Assembly: GCA_005789375.1 (NCBI GenBank)
Contig: SXXZ01000078.1
Coordinates: 1 to 22,858, forward strand
Origin: Verrucomicrobiales bacterium
GTDB lineage: Bacteria > Verrucomicrobiota > Verrucomicrobiae > Limisphaerales > UBA9464
Direction: 5' to 3'
Length of the DNA: 22,858 bases
Below, piece by piece: positions 1-7,619 of the stretch (within the stretch, counting starts at the first letter, position 1; each line of letters starts with the position of its first letter). The notes below the pieces were generated by a model that did no database searches, was not told where the DNA came from, and saw only the letters and a program-made list of their open reading frames with translations. The translations under genes were made by a program, and so were the position numbers.

Positions 1-1
1 C

Positions 2-670
2 CGAGCCGATTTCCTCTACCTCAGCACCACTGATTTCATGCAGCACAAGTACGTGCCGGATGCACCAGAGGCCCTAGCGTTCTATGCAAGCATCGACGCG
101 GAAATCGGACAATTGCTCTCGCTCGGAGCCGTGGTGGGAATTACCGCCGATCACGGCATGAACTCCAAGCAGCGGGCCGACGGGACACCCAACGTGGTGT
201 ATCTGGAGTCGGAACTCAACGCGCGCTGGGGCGAAGGCTTCCGGGTCATCCTGCCGATCACGGACCCCTACGTCGTCCATCACGGAGCCTTAGGTTCCTT
301 CGCTCAAGTCCACCTGCCGACCGACCGGTCGGTCTCTTTGGCCGAGGTCCTAGACTTCGTTGCGACCCTGCCCGGGATCACCGAAGTGCTGCCTCGCGAC
401 CAAGCCGCTCGGCGGATGGAACTGCCCGCCGACCGCATGGGCGACTTGGTCGTCTGCTCTGGCCGAGATGCGGTCATTGGTCGAACCCCCGCCTACCACG
501 ATCTGAAGGCCATCGAGGGCGGTCTCCGCTCGCACGGCGGGCGATACGAAGAACTCGTCCCCTTCATCCTCAGCCATCCGCTGCGTCCTGAGTACGCAGC
601 CCGAGCTTTGGGCGACCCACGGAACTTCGACATCTTCGACTTCACCTGCAACGGCACCACGGCTCTCTAA
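2..670 (+). CDS. phnA: Phosphonoacetate hydrolase PhnA, 3' part (5' end off window)
   Basis: This is the C-terminal part of phosphonoacetate hydrolase, an alkaline-phosphatase-superfamily enzyme that cleaves the C-P bond of phosphonoacetate to give acetate and phosphate using two zinc ions. The frame is open from base 2, so the gene begins before the window; the ATG at 38 is an internal Met. The expected metal ligands are visible: Asp (32-34) and His (44-46) in a TDFMQH segment, the Asp-His pair of ADHG (149-154), and the His of SHGG (533-535). The segment DPYVVHHGALGSF and the C-terminal NFDIFDFTCNG are typical of PhnA. The stop is TAA at 668-670. Its placement before a PLP enzyme and phnY supports the phosphonate role. 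I am confident of the family; the missing N-terminal half cannot be judged. Confidence 0.92.
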   Translation, partial: RADFLYLSTTDFMQHKYVPDAPEALAFYASIDAEIGQLLSLGAVVGITADHGMNSKQRADGTPNVVYLESELNARWGEGFRVILPITDPYVVHHGALGSFAQVHLPTDRSVSLAEVLDFVATLPGITEVLPRDQAARRMELPADRMGDLVVCSGRDAVIGRTPAYHDLKAIEGGLRSHGGRYEELVPFILSHPLRPEYAARALGDPRNFDIFDFTCNGTTAL

Positions 671-773
671 ACCTGCTGTTAGCCACCTCTCTGATAGTTG
701 GGCCTCTCGAGCCCTCCGCCGTTTTCCTGGAGGCTCCAACGGTGACTTTGGCGTCCCTCCGGAACTCTTAGTA
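669..773 (+). other. In-frame coding-like extension upstream of pbfA with no start codon
   Basis: The reading frame of the class III PLP enzyme stays open upstream of its first possible start (GTG 774) and back into phnA. Translated, about 708-773 gives SRALRRFPGGSNGDFG followed by VPPELLVVPERG. This looks like the usual N-terminal stretch of the family just before the GARIWD block. Reading every codon of this frame from 600 to 773, I find no ATG, GTG, TTG, CTG or AUH-type codon. Either the gene uses an unusual mechanism, its start codon has been lost, or there is a sequence error. A GGAGG-like sequence at 729-733 is in the extension but is not followed by an in-frame start. Confidence 0.6.
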
Positions 774-1970
774 GTGCCGGAGCGCGGCCGCGGTGCTCGA
801 ATCTGGGATACCGAAGGTCGAGAATTCCTAGACTTCACCATGGCTTGGGGATCAGCGCTGGTGGGACACGCTCATCCCAAGGTGGTAGAGGCAGCCACTA
901 CGGCAGCCCGCGATGGGCTGAACTTCGCATCACTGAACCGACGTTCCATCGAGTTAGCGGAGCGAATTTGCTCGGTGAGCCCCTGCGCCGAGCGGATCCG
1001 TTTCGTTGCATCGGGCACCGAGGCCACCCTGCTTTGTCTGCGAGTGGCTCATGCCGCGACCGGTCGTTCCAAAGTCCTGCGATTCGAGGGTGCCTACCAC
1101 GGCCAGCATGCGGTCGGAGTGGCAGGAATGATTCACAGCCGCCCCACCAACTTGCCCACCTGCGATACGGCGGGCGCCGGTGCCCCCTGGACCGAACACG
1201 ATGTGCTCGTCGCGCCCTACAATGACCTCGAGGGAACCACCCAAATTCTCAAGGCTCACGCCTCATCGCTGGCAGCAGTGATCGTGGAACCCTTGCATCG
1301 GTGCCTTAAACCACGGCCCGGTTTTCTGGAGGGTTTGCGCGAACTCACCCGACAGCATGGCATCGTTCTCATCTTCGACGAAGTGGTGACCGGCTTTCGG
1401 CTCGCACCCGGGGGCGCCCAAGAATACTACGGCGTGATCCCCGATTTGGTGGCTTATGGAAAAGCTCTCGGTGGCGGCTTCCCGATTGGGGCCTTTGCAG
1501 GCCGGGCCGAAATCATGGAAGTCTTGGAAGAACAACGACTACCAGGCCCCCGCTATGTCTGGAGCGCCTCCACCACGGGCGGCAACCCCGTGTCCTGTGC
1601 GGCCGCCCTCGCCACTCTCGACATCCTCTTGCAACCGGGTATGCATACCGAACTGCACGCCCTCGGTCGCCGCTTTCGAGACGGACTCCAATCGGTCGTC
1701 CAAAACGCTGAGGAAAACGCTCAAATCCTGGGAGACGGACCTTTGGGCCAGGTAGCCTTCTCAAGAGACCCAGTCACCGACCATGTCTCTTGGCTGGCCA
1801 GCGACCGGGCCCGCGGTGGCCGACTCATGCTGGAGTTGCTGGCTCGTGGCATCTTCCTCAACCCGATGGGTACCAAGCTTTACCTGTCACTCGACCATTC
1901 TGAGTCTGTCCTGGCCCGCTTCATGGAGGCTTTTGCTGAGGCCCTGAAAGCCTCAGCGACTCCCCGGTGA
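774..1970 (+). CDS. pbfA: Class III PLP enzyme, probable (R)-1-hydroxy-2-aminoethylphosphonate ammonia-lyase PbfA
   Basis: This is a fold-type I, class III aminotransferase-like PLP protein of about 398 residues from the GTG at 774. The cofactor Asp is in IFDEVVTGFR (about residue 202), and the Schiff-base Lys is in YGKALGGGFPIG (about residue 230). The sequence resembles glutamate-1-semialdehyde aminomutase, but it lies between phnA and phnY. In characterised pathways a class III relative, PbfA, removes ammonia from (R)-1-hydroxy-2-aminoethylphosphonate to give phosphonoacetaldehyde, the PhnY substrate, so I infer that function from context. The usual 2-aminoethylphosphonate transaminase PhnW belongs to class V and does not match. 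A true transaminase remains possible. The family's N-terminal block is encoded upstream in frame without a start codon, so the annotated protein may lack about 25-35 residues. Confidence 0.75.
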   Translation: MPERGRGARIWDTEGREFLDFTMAWGSALVGHAHPKVVEAATTAARDGLNFASLNRRSIELAERICSVSPCAERIRFVASGTEATLLCLRVAHAATGRSKVLRFEGAYHGQHAVGVAGMIHSRPTNLPTCDTAGAGAPWTEHDVLVAPYNDLEGTTQILKAHASSLAAVIVEPLHRCLKPRPGFLEGLRELTRQHGIVLIFDEVVTGFRLAPGGAQEYYGVIPDLVAYGKALGGGFPIGAFAGRAEIMEVLEEQRLPGPRYVWSASTTGGNPVSCAAALATLDILLQPGMHTELHALGRRFRDGLQSVVQNAEENAQILGDGPLGQVAFSRDPVTDHVSWLASDRARGGRLMLELLARGIFLNPMGTKLYLSLDHSESVLARFMEAFAEALKASATPR

Positions 1971-2007
1971 ACTGCTCCCAATCCTTTTTCCTGAATTGTC
2001 CAAACCG

Positions 2008-3420
2008 ATGAACCTCAAGAGCCTCGTCGCCGGAAAACCGATCGATTCGGATTCCGTGCTCACCGTCCGCAACCCCTACGACCAATCCATCTCGGGCACG
2101 GTCACCTTAGCCTCGCGCCAGCACGCCCTGGAAGCGATCGCCGCAGCCACAGCGTTCCGGGACACCCCCACCCGCTTCCAGCGGTCCGAGATCCTGGAGA
2201 AGACCCGGAGCGCGCTCGAAAGTCGGCGTGAGGAGTTCGCACGCATCATCACCTCCGAGACAGGTCTGGCGCTGCGAGAAGCGCGCTACGAAGTTGGGCG
2301 AACGGTAGATGTTCTCCGCTTCGCCGCCATGGAGGCCTTGCGCGATGACGGCCAAATCTTCTCGTGCGACATCTCAGCACAAGGCAAGGCACGCAAAATT
2401 TTCACCACGCGAGAACCGTTGCGCTGCGCGGTGGCCATCACTCCGTTCAACCATCCATTGAACCAGGTGGCCCACAAGCTGGGGCCTGCCATCGCCGCCG
2501 GAACACCCATCATCCTCAAGCCTTCCGAAAAGACGCCGCTGGTCGCCTTGCGTTTTGCCGAACTGCTTCACGCTTCAGGTCTACCCGGCCCCATGTTGAG
2601 CGTGCTGCTGGGACCCACCTCGGAGATCGCAGAAGTGCTGGTCGGACACCCGGAGGTCGAGGTGGTCGCCTTTACCGGCAGCGTGCCGGTCGGAAAGAAG
2701 ATCGCCGCTACGGCAGGCTACAAGAAGCTGGTTTTGGAACTGGGAGGCAATGATCCCCTCATCGTCCTAGAAGACGCGGACCTGAACCTGGCCGTCACTC
2801 TGGCCGCCGAAGGCAGTTACCGAAACTCCGGCCAACGCTGCACGGCGGTCAAACGCATCCTCGTCCAAGAATCCATCGCCGAGGTGTTTACACAGGCCTT
2901 GGTCGAACGAACCCGAGAATACGTCTGTGGGAATCCTTTTGATGAGGCAACCAAGGTCGGAACGGTCATCGACGAGGCTTCGGCCCGCTCGCTGGAGGCG
3001 GTCGTGCACGAGGCCGTGGCTCAGGGCGCGCGGGTACTCATCGGCGGCGAGCGCAATGGGGCGTTGCTGCAACCCACGGTCATCGACCGAGTACCCCGCG
3101 ACTGCCGCATGGTGGTGTGCGAAAGCTTCGGCCCCTTGGCCCCCATCGTTACAGTCCGCGACTTGGACGATGCGCTCACTCTCGCCAACTCGACCGCCTA
3201 CGGCCTGAGTTCAGGCGTTGTGACCAACAATTTGGCCCACGCCCTCAAGGCAATTAAAACGCTGCGTTGCGGCACGGTGAACATCAACGAAGTGCCCGGC
3301 TTTCGAGTCGAGAGCTCGCCCTTCGGCGGGATCAAGGACAGCGGGTTGGGCATCAAAGAGGGCGTGATCGAAGCCATCAAAGGCTACAGCTACGTCAAGA
3401 CATTCAGCCTACCCTGGTAA
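2008..3420 (+). CDS. phnY: Phosphonoacetaldehyde dehydrogenase PhnY
   Basis: This is an aldehyde dehydrogenase superfamily enzyme of about 470 residues that oxidises phosphonoacetaldehyde to phosphonoacetate with NAD(P)+. From ATG 2008, the general base is Glu244 in LELGGND and the catalytic Cys278 lies in NSGQRCTAVK. The substrate-pocket regions ITPFNHPLNQVAHK and NINEVPGFRVESSPFGG match PhnY-type enzymes better than betaine or succinate-semialdehyde dehydrogenases. It follows the PLP enzyme by about 37 bases, and its product is the substrate of PhnA, so the three genes form a coherent pathway. A TTG at 1996 is in frame and would add four residues. Neither start has a clear Shine-Dalgarno sequence, and I prefer the ATG. 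The stop faces the M13 peptidase gene across a 91-base gap. Confidence 0.9.
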   Translation: MNLKSLVAGKPIDSDSVLTVRNPYDQSISGTVTLASRQHALEAIAAATAFRDTPTRFQRSEILEKTRSALESRREEFARIITSETGLALREARYEVGRTVDVLRFAAMEALRDDGQIFSCDISAQGKARKIFTTREPLRCAVAITPFNHPLNQVAHKLGPAIAAGTPIILKPSEKTPLVALRFAELLHASGLPGPMLSVLLGPTSEIAEVLVGHPEVEVVAFTGSVPVGKKIAATAGYKKLVLELGGNDPLIVLEDADLNLAVTLAAEGSYRNSGQRCTAVKRILVQESIAEVFTQALVERTREYVCGNPFDEATKVGTVIDEASARSLEAVVHEAVAQGARVLIGGERNGALLQPTVIDRVPRDCRMVVCESFGPLAPIVTVRDLDDALTLANSTAYGLSSGVVTNNLAHALKAIKTLRCGTVNINEVPGFRVESSPFGGIKDSGLGIKEGVIEAIKGYSYVKTFSLPW

Positions 3421-3429
3421 GCTCGGGAA

Positions 3430-3455
3430 CTGGGCCTGCGGCCCAGAAGCCGCAG
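3430..3455. terminator. Overlapping GC-rich hairpins in the convergent gap
   Basis: Between the stops of phnY and the M13 peptidase gene there are two perfect 7-bp stems that share bases. One is CTGGGCC/GGCCCAG (3430-3436 with 3440-3446, 3-base loop). The other is CTGCGGC/GCCGCAG (3436-3442 with 3449-3455, 6-base loop). Only one can form at a time. There is no T-tract on either strand, so this is not a classic intrinsic terminator. It could act as a bidirectional hairpin that protects mRNA ends or helps factor-dependent termination. Confidence 0.4.
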
Positions 3456-3511
3456 TCAACCCCTCGGGCCGTCGAAGCGGTATGCCCGCGACGGCAAAGA
3501 TGACCGATTAA

Positions 3512-5578
3512 TCACCAGATATTGGCGCGATCTTCAGGCTTTCGCCAAAGGGGCGAGGTCTCGGTGATGCCCCAGGCCTGGTAGAATTCCGACAGGTTCA
3601 CATGAGGCCCGATTCCACGAAACTGGCCGGGAGAATGCGGGTCCACCACTAGGCGGCGCTGGAGTTCAGCCTCGCGCCAGTTGACCCGCCACAGCTGCGA
3701 CAAACTTAAGAAGAACCGTTGTTCGGGGGTCAGACCGTCGATGTTCCGGCGATGACTCGGATCCTTGGTCAAGGCCCGCTGAAGGGCCTCAAAAGCGATA
3801 CTTGTTCCCCCTAGGTCGGCAATGTTCTCGCCCAAAGTGAGTCGGCCGTTGACCCGCTTGCCCGGTAGCGCCTCGTAGGAGGAATACTGATCAATGACCT
3901 TGGCGGCACGACGATCAAATTCCTTTCCGTCGGCCTCGGTCCACCAATCCCGCAGGTTGCCCTCGGCATCGTACTTGCGCCCCTGATCGTCGTACCCATG
4001 GGTGATCTCATGGCCGATCACCACTCCGATGGCTCCGTAATTCACAGCATCATCCATCTCGAGGTCGAAAAAAGGCGGCTGAAGAATGCCGGCCGGGAAC
4101 ACAATCTCGTTGAGCGGCGGGCTGAAGTACGCATTGACCGTCTGCGGAGTCATGTGCCATTCAGCGCGATCGACCGTCTTTCCGATGCGCGCCAATTCCC
4201 GAGCGGATTCAAAGGCGTTGGCGCGGAGCACATTTCCCAGGTGGTCATCCCGACGAATCACCAAGCCGGAGTAATCGCGAAAACTCTTGGGATGCCCCAC
4301 TTTTTCGGTGAAACGATCAAATTTCTGAAGAGCCTGACGGCGGGTGCTTTCTCCCATCCATTCCAGCTTGGAGAGTCGATCTCGAAAGACGACCCGGAGG
4401 TTGGCGATCATCTCCGACATCCGAGCCGCCGCCGCCGGCGGAAAATACTGTTCGACGTAGAGCCGACCCAATGCCTCACCGACTGCACCATCGATCACCT
4501 TGGCGGCACGTTGCCAGCGGGGCTCCGGTTGCGGCTGCCCCCGTAAAACGGTTCCGTAGAATCCAAACGCTCCGTCGGCGGGCGCCGAATGCAGGTGCTC
4601 GGCCAAACTGCTCAACAAATGCCAACGGAGATAGGCCAACCAATGACGTTCCTCGACCTCGGTGACCATCCGGTCCAGTTCTCGAAAGAACTCCGGTTGA
4701 CCCACGATGAGCGTATCGGGCGCAGCGATGCCTGCTGCCTGAAAATAGGAGCCCCACGGCAACCGAGGCGTCAACTGATCGAGTTCCGCACGCGTAAGCT
4801 TGTGGTAATTCTTCTCCCGATCGCGCAGCTCGGTGCGTGTTCGGCAGACTTTGGCCAGACGGGTCTCCAGACTCAGAACGGCCTCCGCCGACGCTTGGGC
4901 TTCGGACTGACTATCGCCCAAAAGCCGCAGTTGAGCGGTGATGTGTTGACGGTACTGCTCCCGCTGCTGAGCAAACCCCTCGGCCAAATAATAGTCCCGG
5001 TCGGGAAGCCCCAGGCCTCCCTGCATCAGGTGAAGGGCATAAACCGAACTGTTCTTGGCGTCAGGCTGAACCCCCATACCAAAACCAGCGCCAATCCCCC
5101 GCAAATGCCAATCTGCCAAAAGAGCCATGGCCGACTCGGGATTCTGGACCGCCTTCAGGCGCTCCCATTCAGGATCCAATGGAGCAAAACCCAGCTGCTC
5201 AATACGGTTGGTTTCCATGGCCGCCGTGAAGAAATCACCCACCTGCCGCAGGGGAGAACCGGAGGGTTCATTTGTTTTGGCGGCTGCGGACATCAGAATG
5301 CCTCGGATCAGCCACCAGTTCCGCTCTTGAAGTTCATCGAATCCGGCCCATCGGGATTTGTCGGAGGGCACCGGGTTGTTCTTGCGCCAGGCACCGGTGG
5401 CGAACTGATAGAAGTTGAGTTTCGGATCCACCGATTGGTCCACGTAGCTCATGGAGAACCGAGGCACCGACGGCGGATTCTCGGCCGCAGATGCCAAGCA
5501 GGTCAGGAACAACAGACTCAAAGAAATCGCCAACCTTCGAAGAGGACTGCCGATGGGGCAGAATGGGGTGCCGAACAT
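3512..5578 (-). CDS. Secreted M13 family zinc metallopeptidase (neprilysin/PepO-like)
   Basis: This M13 endopeptidase of about 688 residues probably acts on oligopeptides in the periplasm or outside the cell. The zinc motif HEITH is at residues 523-527 in the family context VVIGHEITHGYDDQG. The third zinc ligand is Glu584, with Asp588, in GENIADLGG. The substrate-binding segment begins NAYFSPPLNEIVFPAG (from 482). The protein ends in Trp, as M13 enzymes usually do. I chose the start at 5578 because it yields a signal peptide: two arginines, a hydrophobic LAISLSLLFL stretch and a likely ASA cleavage site. An ATG at 5662 would add 28 residues that spoil it. The gene lies 93 bases after fliN on the same strand, so read-through from the flagellar operon is possible. 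I see no functional link to the flagellum. Confidence 0.93.
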   Translation of the reverse strand: MFGTPFCPIGSPLRRLAISLSLLFLTCLASAAENPPSVPRFSMSYVDQSVDPKLNFYQFATGAWRKNNPVPSDKSRWAGFDELQERNWWLIRGILMSAAAKTNEPSGSPLRQVGDFFTAAMETNRIEQLGFAPLDPEWERLKAVQNPESAMALLADWHLRGIGAGFGMGVQPDAKNSSVYALHLMQGGLGLPDRDYYLAEGFAQQREQYRQHITAQLRLLGDSQSEAQASAEAVLSLETRLAKVCRTRTELRDREKNYHKLTRAELDQLTPRLPWGSYFQAAGIAAPDTLIVGQPEFFRELDRMVTEVEERHWLAYLRWHLLSSLAEHLHSAPADGAFGFYGTVLRGQPQPEPRWQRAAKVIDGAVGEALGRLYVEQYFPPAAAARMSEMIANLRVVFRDRLSKLEWMGESTRRQALQKFDRFTEKVGHPKSFRDYSGLVIRRDDHLGNVLRANAFESARELARIGKTVDRAEWHMTPQTVNAYFSPPLNEIVFPAGILQPPFFDLEMDDAVNYGAIGVVIGHEITHGYDDQGRKYDAEGNLRDWWTEADGKEFDRRAAKVIDQYSSYEALPGKRVNGRLTLGENIADLGGTSIAFEALQRALTKDPSHRRNIDGLTPEQRFFLSLSQLWRVNWREAELQRRLVVDPHSPGQFRGIGPHVNLSEFYQAWGITETSPLWRKPEDRANIW

Positions 5579-5671
5579 GAAACTTAGGTTGCCCCCTTCG
5601 TCAGAGAAATCAATCCACCAAGGATGGCCGGACACCCGACTGAGACCCGGAAAAAACATCAAACCCCAGCC

Positions 5672-5920
5672 TTAAAGCGAGGTGAGTAATTCGGTGATTT
5701 TAATACCGAAGCGATTCTCAACCACGACCACCTCACCTCGGGCCACCAACTTGGTATTTACGTGCAAGTCCACAGGGGCATCGGCCACCTTGTCGAGCTG
5801 AACGATCGATCCGGTGGTGAGGTTCAGAACCTCACGCATCGGCAGTTGGCAGGATCCTAGCTGCACGCTCACCTCAACGGGAACGTCCAGCAGTATTGAA
5901 AGGTCGGTGGTTTGGCTCAT
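5672..5920 (-). CDS. fliN: Flagellar motor switch protein FliN
   Basis: FliN forms the bottom of the cytoplasmic C ring with FliM and FliG. It takes part in rotation switching and docks the FliH-FliI export complex. The 82-residue protein is almost entirely one SpoA (surface presentation of antigens) domain. It begins LDVPVEVSVQLG, continues with LNLTTGSIVQLDK and VDLHVNTKLVARGEVVVVENRFGIKITEL, and stops. It lacks the variable N-terminal extension of E. coli FliN (137 residues) and is closer to the minimal forms. It starts 12 bases after the fliM stop, without a visible Shine-Dalgarno sequence, and is the last flagellar gene of the operon. Assignment as FliN rather than a type III secretion SctQ homologue rests on the neighbouring fliM and fliL. 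Confidence 0.95.
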   Translation of the reverse strand: MSQTTDLSILLDVPVEVSVQLGSCQLPMREVLNLTTGSIVQLDKVADAPVDLHVNTKLVARGEVVVVENRFGIKITELLTSL

Positions 5921-5932
5921 GAAAGAAAGAGA

Positions 5933-6958
5933 TCAGGGATTGGATCCGATGGAAATTTGGTCGATTTCGACGGCCCAGCGGCCGTCCACGGTTCCGAGAC
6001 GACCATAATACCGCTTTTCTGAAGCCAGCTTGACCTGCACGCGTTCGGCAAATTCCGGCGGCAGTGGCACGATATCGCCCACCCTGAGTCCAACGACATC
6101 CTTGGCCCGGAGTTTCAATCCATTGGACTCAGCGGAGACTTGCATCGGGGCGTTGTCATAGTGGGAATTCCAGGCCCCACTCTGCTCTGAAGGCACGTCC
6201 GGAAGATCTTCGGGGCCAGGTTTCAGCCGGGAACTCAATAAATGGACGATGGGCTCGATGGTCCAGTAGGGAAACGCGATCTGCATGGTCTCCGTGCAAT
6301 CATTGACTGCCGCCTCGATGGACAGCACGAGCATGATCGCATCGGCATCGACGGCCTGAAGAAAAAGCCCGTTGCTCTCGTGCCCAAAGAGTGCTGGTCG
6401 CAAGTCCCGGTACTTGGCCCAGTGGGTGCACCATTCGGTGAGCATCAGCAGCACCACCTGGTCGAGAAGCGTCACCTCCAGTTCGGAGAGCTCCCGATTG
6501 CTAGTCACCGAGTGCCCTGGACCGCCCAAGAGACGATCTACAATGGTCAAACCCAGGCGCGGCGGAATATCTAGGATGCAAATTCCTCGCAAGGGTTCCA
6601 CCCGGAAGAGGGATAGGTGTGTCGGGCTATCGAGGCTTTCACACCATTGCCGGAAGGAGATGGTGTGCAGCTGGGACATCTGGAGATTGAACTCCACACG
6701 CAAGTAAATCGACAAACGCGCGGCCAGCGCCTGGATAAACTCTTCGTGATGGATTCGCAGCTTTCGCAGCTCGATGGGCGAGAGGAAGACCGGCGTACGA
6801 AAGTCGTAGGCCGATATGGAATCACGGCTCTGATTGCTCCTCCGTCCGTTCGATTGGAGGACGACGGTATTGGTTTCCTCCTCCTGAACCTGTTGGAGCA
6901 GACGCTCCACCTCTGATTGGGAGAGCACATCTCCCATGGATCCAGCCTGGTCCGCCAT
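5933..6958 (-). CDS. fliM: Flagellar motor switch protein FliM
   Basis: FliM is the middle C-ring protein. It binds phosphorylated CheY and transmits the switching signal to FliG. The 341-residue protein keeps the N-terminal CheY-binding motif, here GDVLSQSEVERLLQQV (residues 9-24), so chemotactic control of this motor is likely although no che gene is in the window. The central CheC-like domain contains LLGGPG (GGPG at 145-148, GG(R/P)G family motif). The C-terminal SpoA domain (about 260-335) resembles FliN. An internal ATG at 6937 (residue 8) gives a protein beginning MGDVLSQ, which resembles the usual family N-terminus and is an equally good start. Neither has a Shine-Dalgarno sequence. 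It lies between fliL and fliN, the usual order. Confidence 0.95.
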   Translation of the reverse strand: MADQAGSMGDVLSQSEVERLLQQVQEEETNTVVLQSNGRRSNQSRDSISAYDFRTPVFLSPIELRKLRIHHEEFIQALAARLSIYLRVEFNLQMSQLHTISFRQWCESLDSPTHLSLFRVEPLRGICILDIPPRLGLTIVDRLLGGPGHSVTSNRELSELEVTLLDQVVLLMLTEWCTHWAKYRDLRPALFGHESNGLFLQAVDADAIMLVLSIEAAVNDCTETMQIAFPYWTIEPIVHLLSSRLKPGPEDLPDVPSEQSGAWNSHYDNAPMQVSAESNGLKLRAKDVVGLRVGDIVPLPPEFAERVQVKLASEKRYYGRLGTVDGRWAVEIDQISIGSNP

Positions 6959-6976
6959 AAGGTTCTTGGTGAAAAA

Positions 6977-7591
6977 TTACTGAACAGCCAAATCAGGCAC
7001 CACGACCTCCGTGAAAACCCCAGGACCCAGAACTCTCAGAAACGCATTCTTAAACTCGGCCTTGATGGTGATTCGGAATCCCTGGCGCTCGATGTCCATA
7101 AGGGTCTTGGTGCAGAGCAACGAGGAGGCTGCATCGCGAAGATCAGCACTTCGGATCTTCACAAGATCCTCCAGTTTTGGATGGGTGCCACGAAGGCCGA
7201 TTTTGGCCATTACCAGCCGGGAACCCATCGTGCCGGCAACATTGACAGTGACTGGATCCAGCATCTCGGTCTTGTCCGAGCCACCCCCATGCCCTCCGGC
7301 GTCCGATGATTGCCCCCCCTTGCCTGAATCCGGCGAATGGCTGGCTGGGTCTGCATGCTTATCTCCATGGGAGGAATCCCCAGCAGTTGCAGAATTATTA
7401 TCGTGACCACCTTCGACAGGTGCGGTGGCGGCAGCGGCGGAATTTAACCGTGGCAGAAGCACATACTGGGTCATCGCGAAGGCCATCACGGGCAGTAGCA
7501 CGATGTTGAGAATTAACGGGAGCATCGCCTTGATGCCACCGGACGATTCGGATTTTGAACCGTCGTTTTTGTCTGAGGCGGGTGCGGCCAT
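6977..7591 (-). CDS. fliL: Flagellar basal-body protein FliL with histidine/glycine-rich linker
   Basis: FliL is an inner-membrane protein that surrounds the stator units and supports torque. The 204-residue protein has a short cytoplasmic N-terminus, one transmembrane helix (about 23-46) and a periplasmic C-terminal domain (about 108-204). The domain contains LDPVTVNVAG and ends VFTEVVVPDLAVQ. Between them is a low-complexity linker (about 52-108) rich in Gly, Ser, Ala, Asp and His, with several His residues in HGDKHADPASH and GGHGGG. That linker is longer than in E. coli FliL (154 residues in total). The gene sits between flgE and fliM in the operon, a common position. The identification rests on the membrane topology, the C-terminal domain and the gene order. 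Confidence 0.9.
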   Translation of the reverse strand: MAAPASDKNDGSKSESSGGIKAMLPLILNIVLLPVMAFAMTQYVLLPRLNSAAAATAPVEGGHDNNSATAGDSSHGDKHADPASHSPDSGKGGQSSDAGGHGGGSDKTEMLDPVTVNVAGTMGSRLVMAKIGLRGTHPKLEDLVKIRSADLRDAASSLLCTKTLMDIERQGFRITIKAEFKNAFLRVLGPGVFTEVVVPDLAVQ

Positions 7592-7619
7592 GGCGAGAAA
7601 AATAGGTTGAGTCAGGGCA

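Noticed and set aside
665..670. Programmed +1 frameshift joining phnA and pbfA (CTC TAA A)
   Set aside because: The shift would move the tRNA from CUC to UCU, a poor re-pairing, and PhnA ends with its normal C-terminus; kept only as a remote alternative to explain the missing pbfA start.
4589..5587. Long plus-strand open frame (332 codons) opposite the M13 peptidase
   Set aside because: It lies wholly antisense to a peptidase with intact zinc motifs, has no recognisable domain, and is Arg/Gln/Pro-rich as expected of a shadow frame in GC-rich DNA.
5579..5662. Longer M13 peptidase from ATG 5662
   Set aside because: The 28 extra residues would precede and hide a clear signal peptide beginning at 5578.
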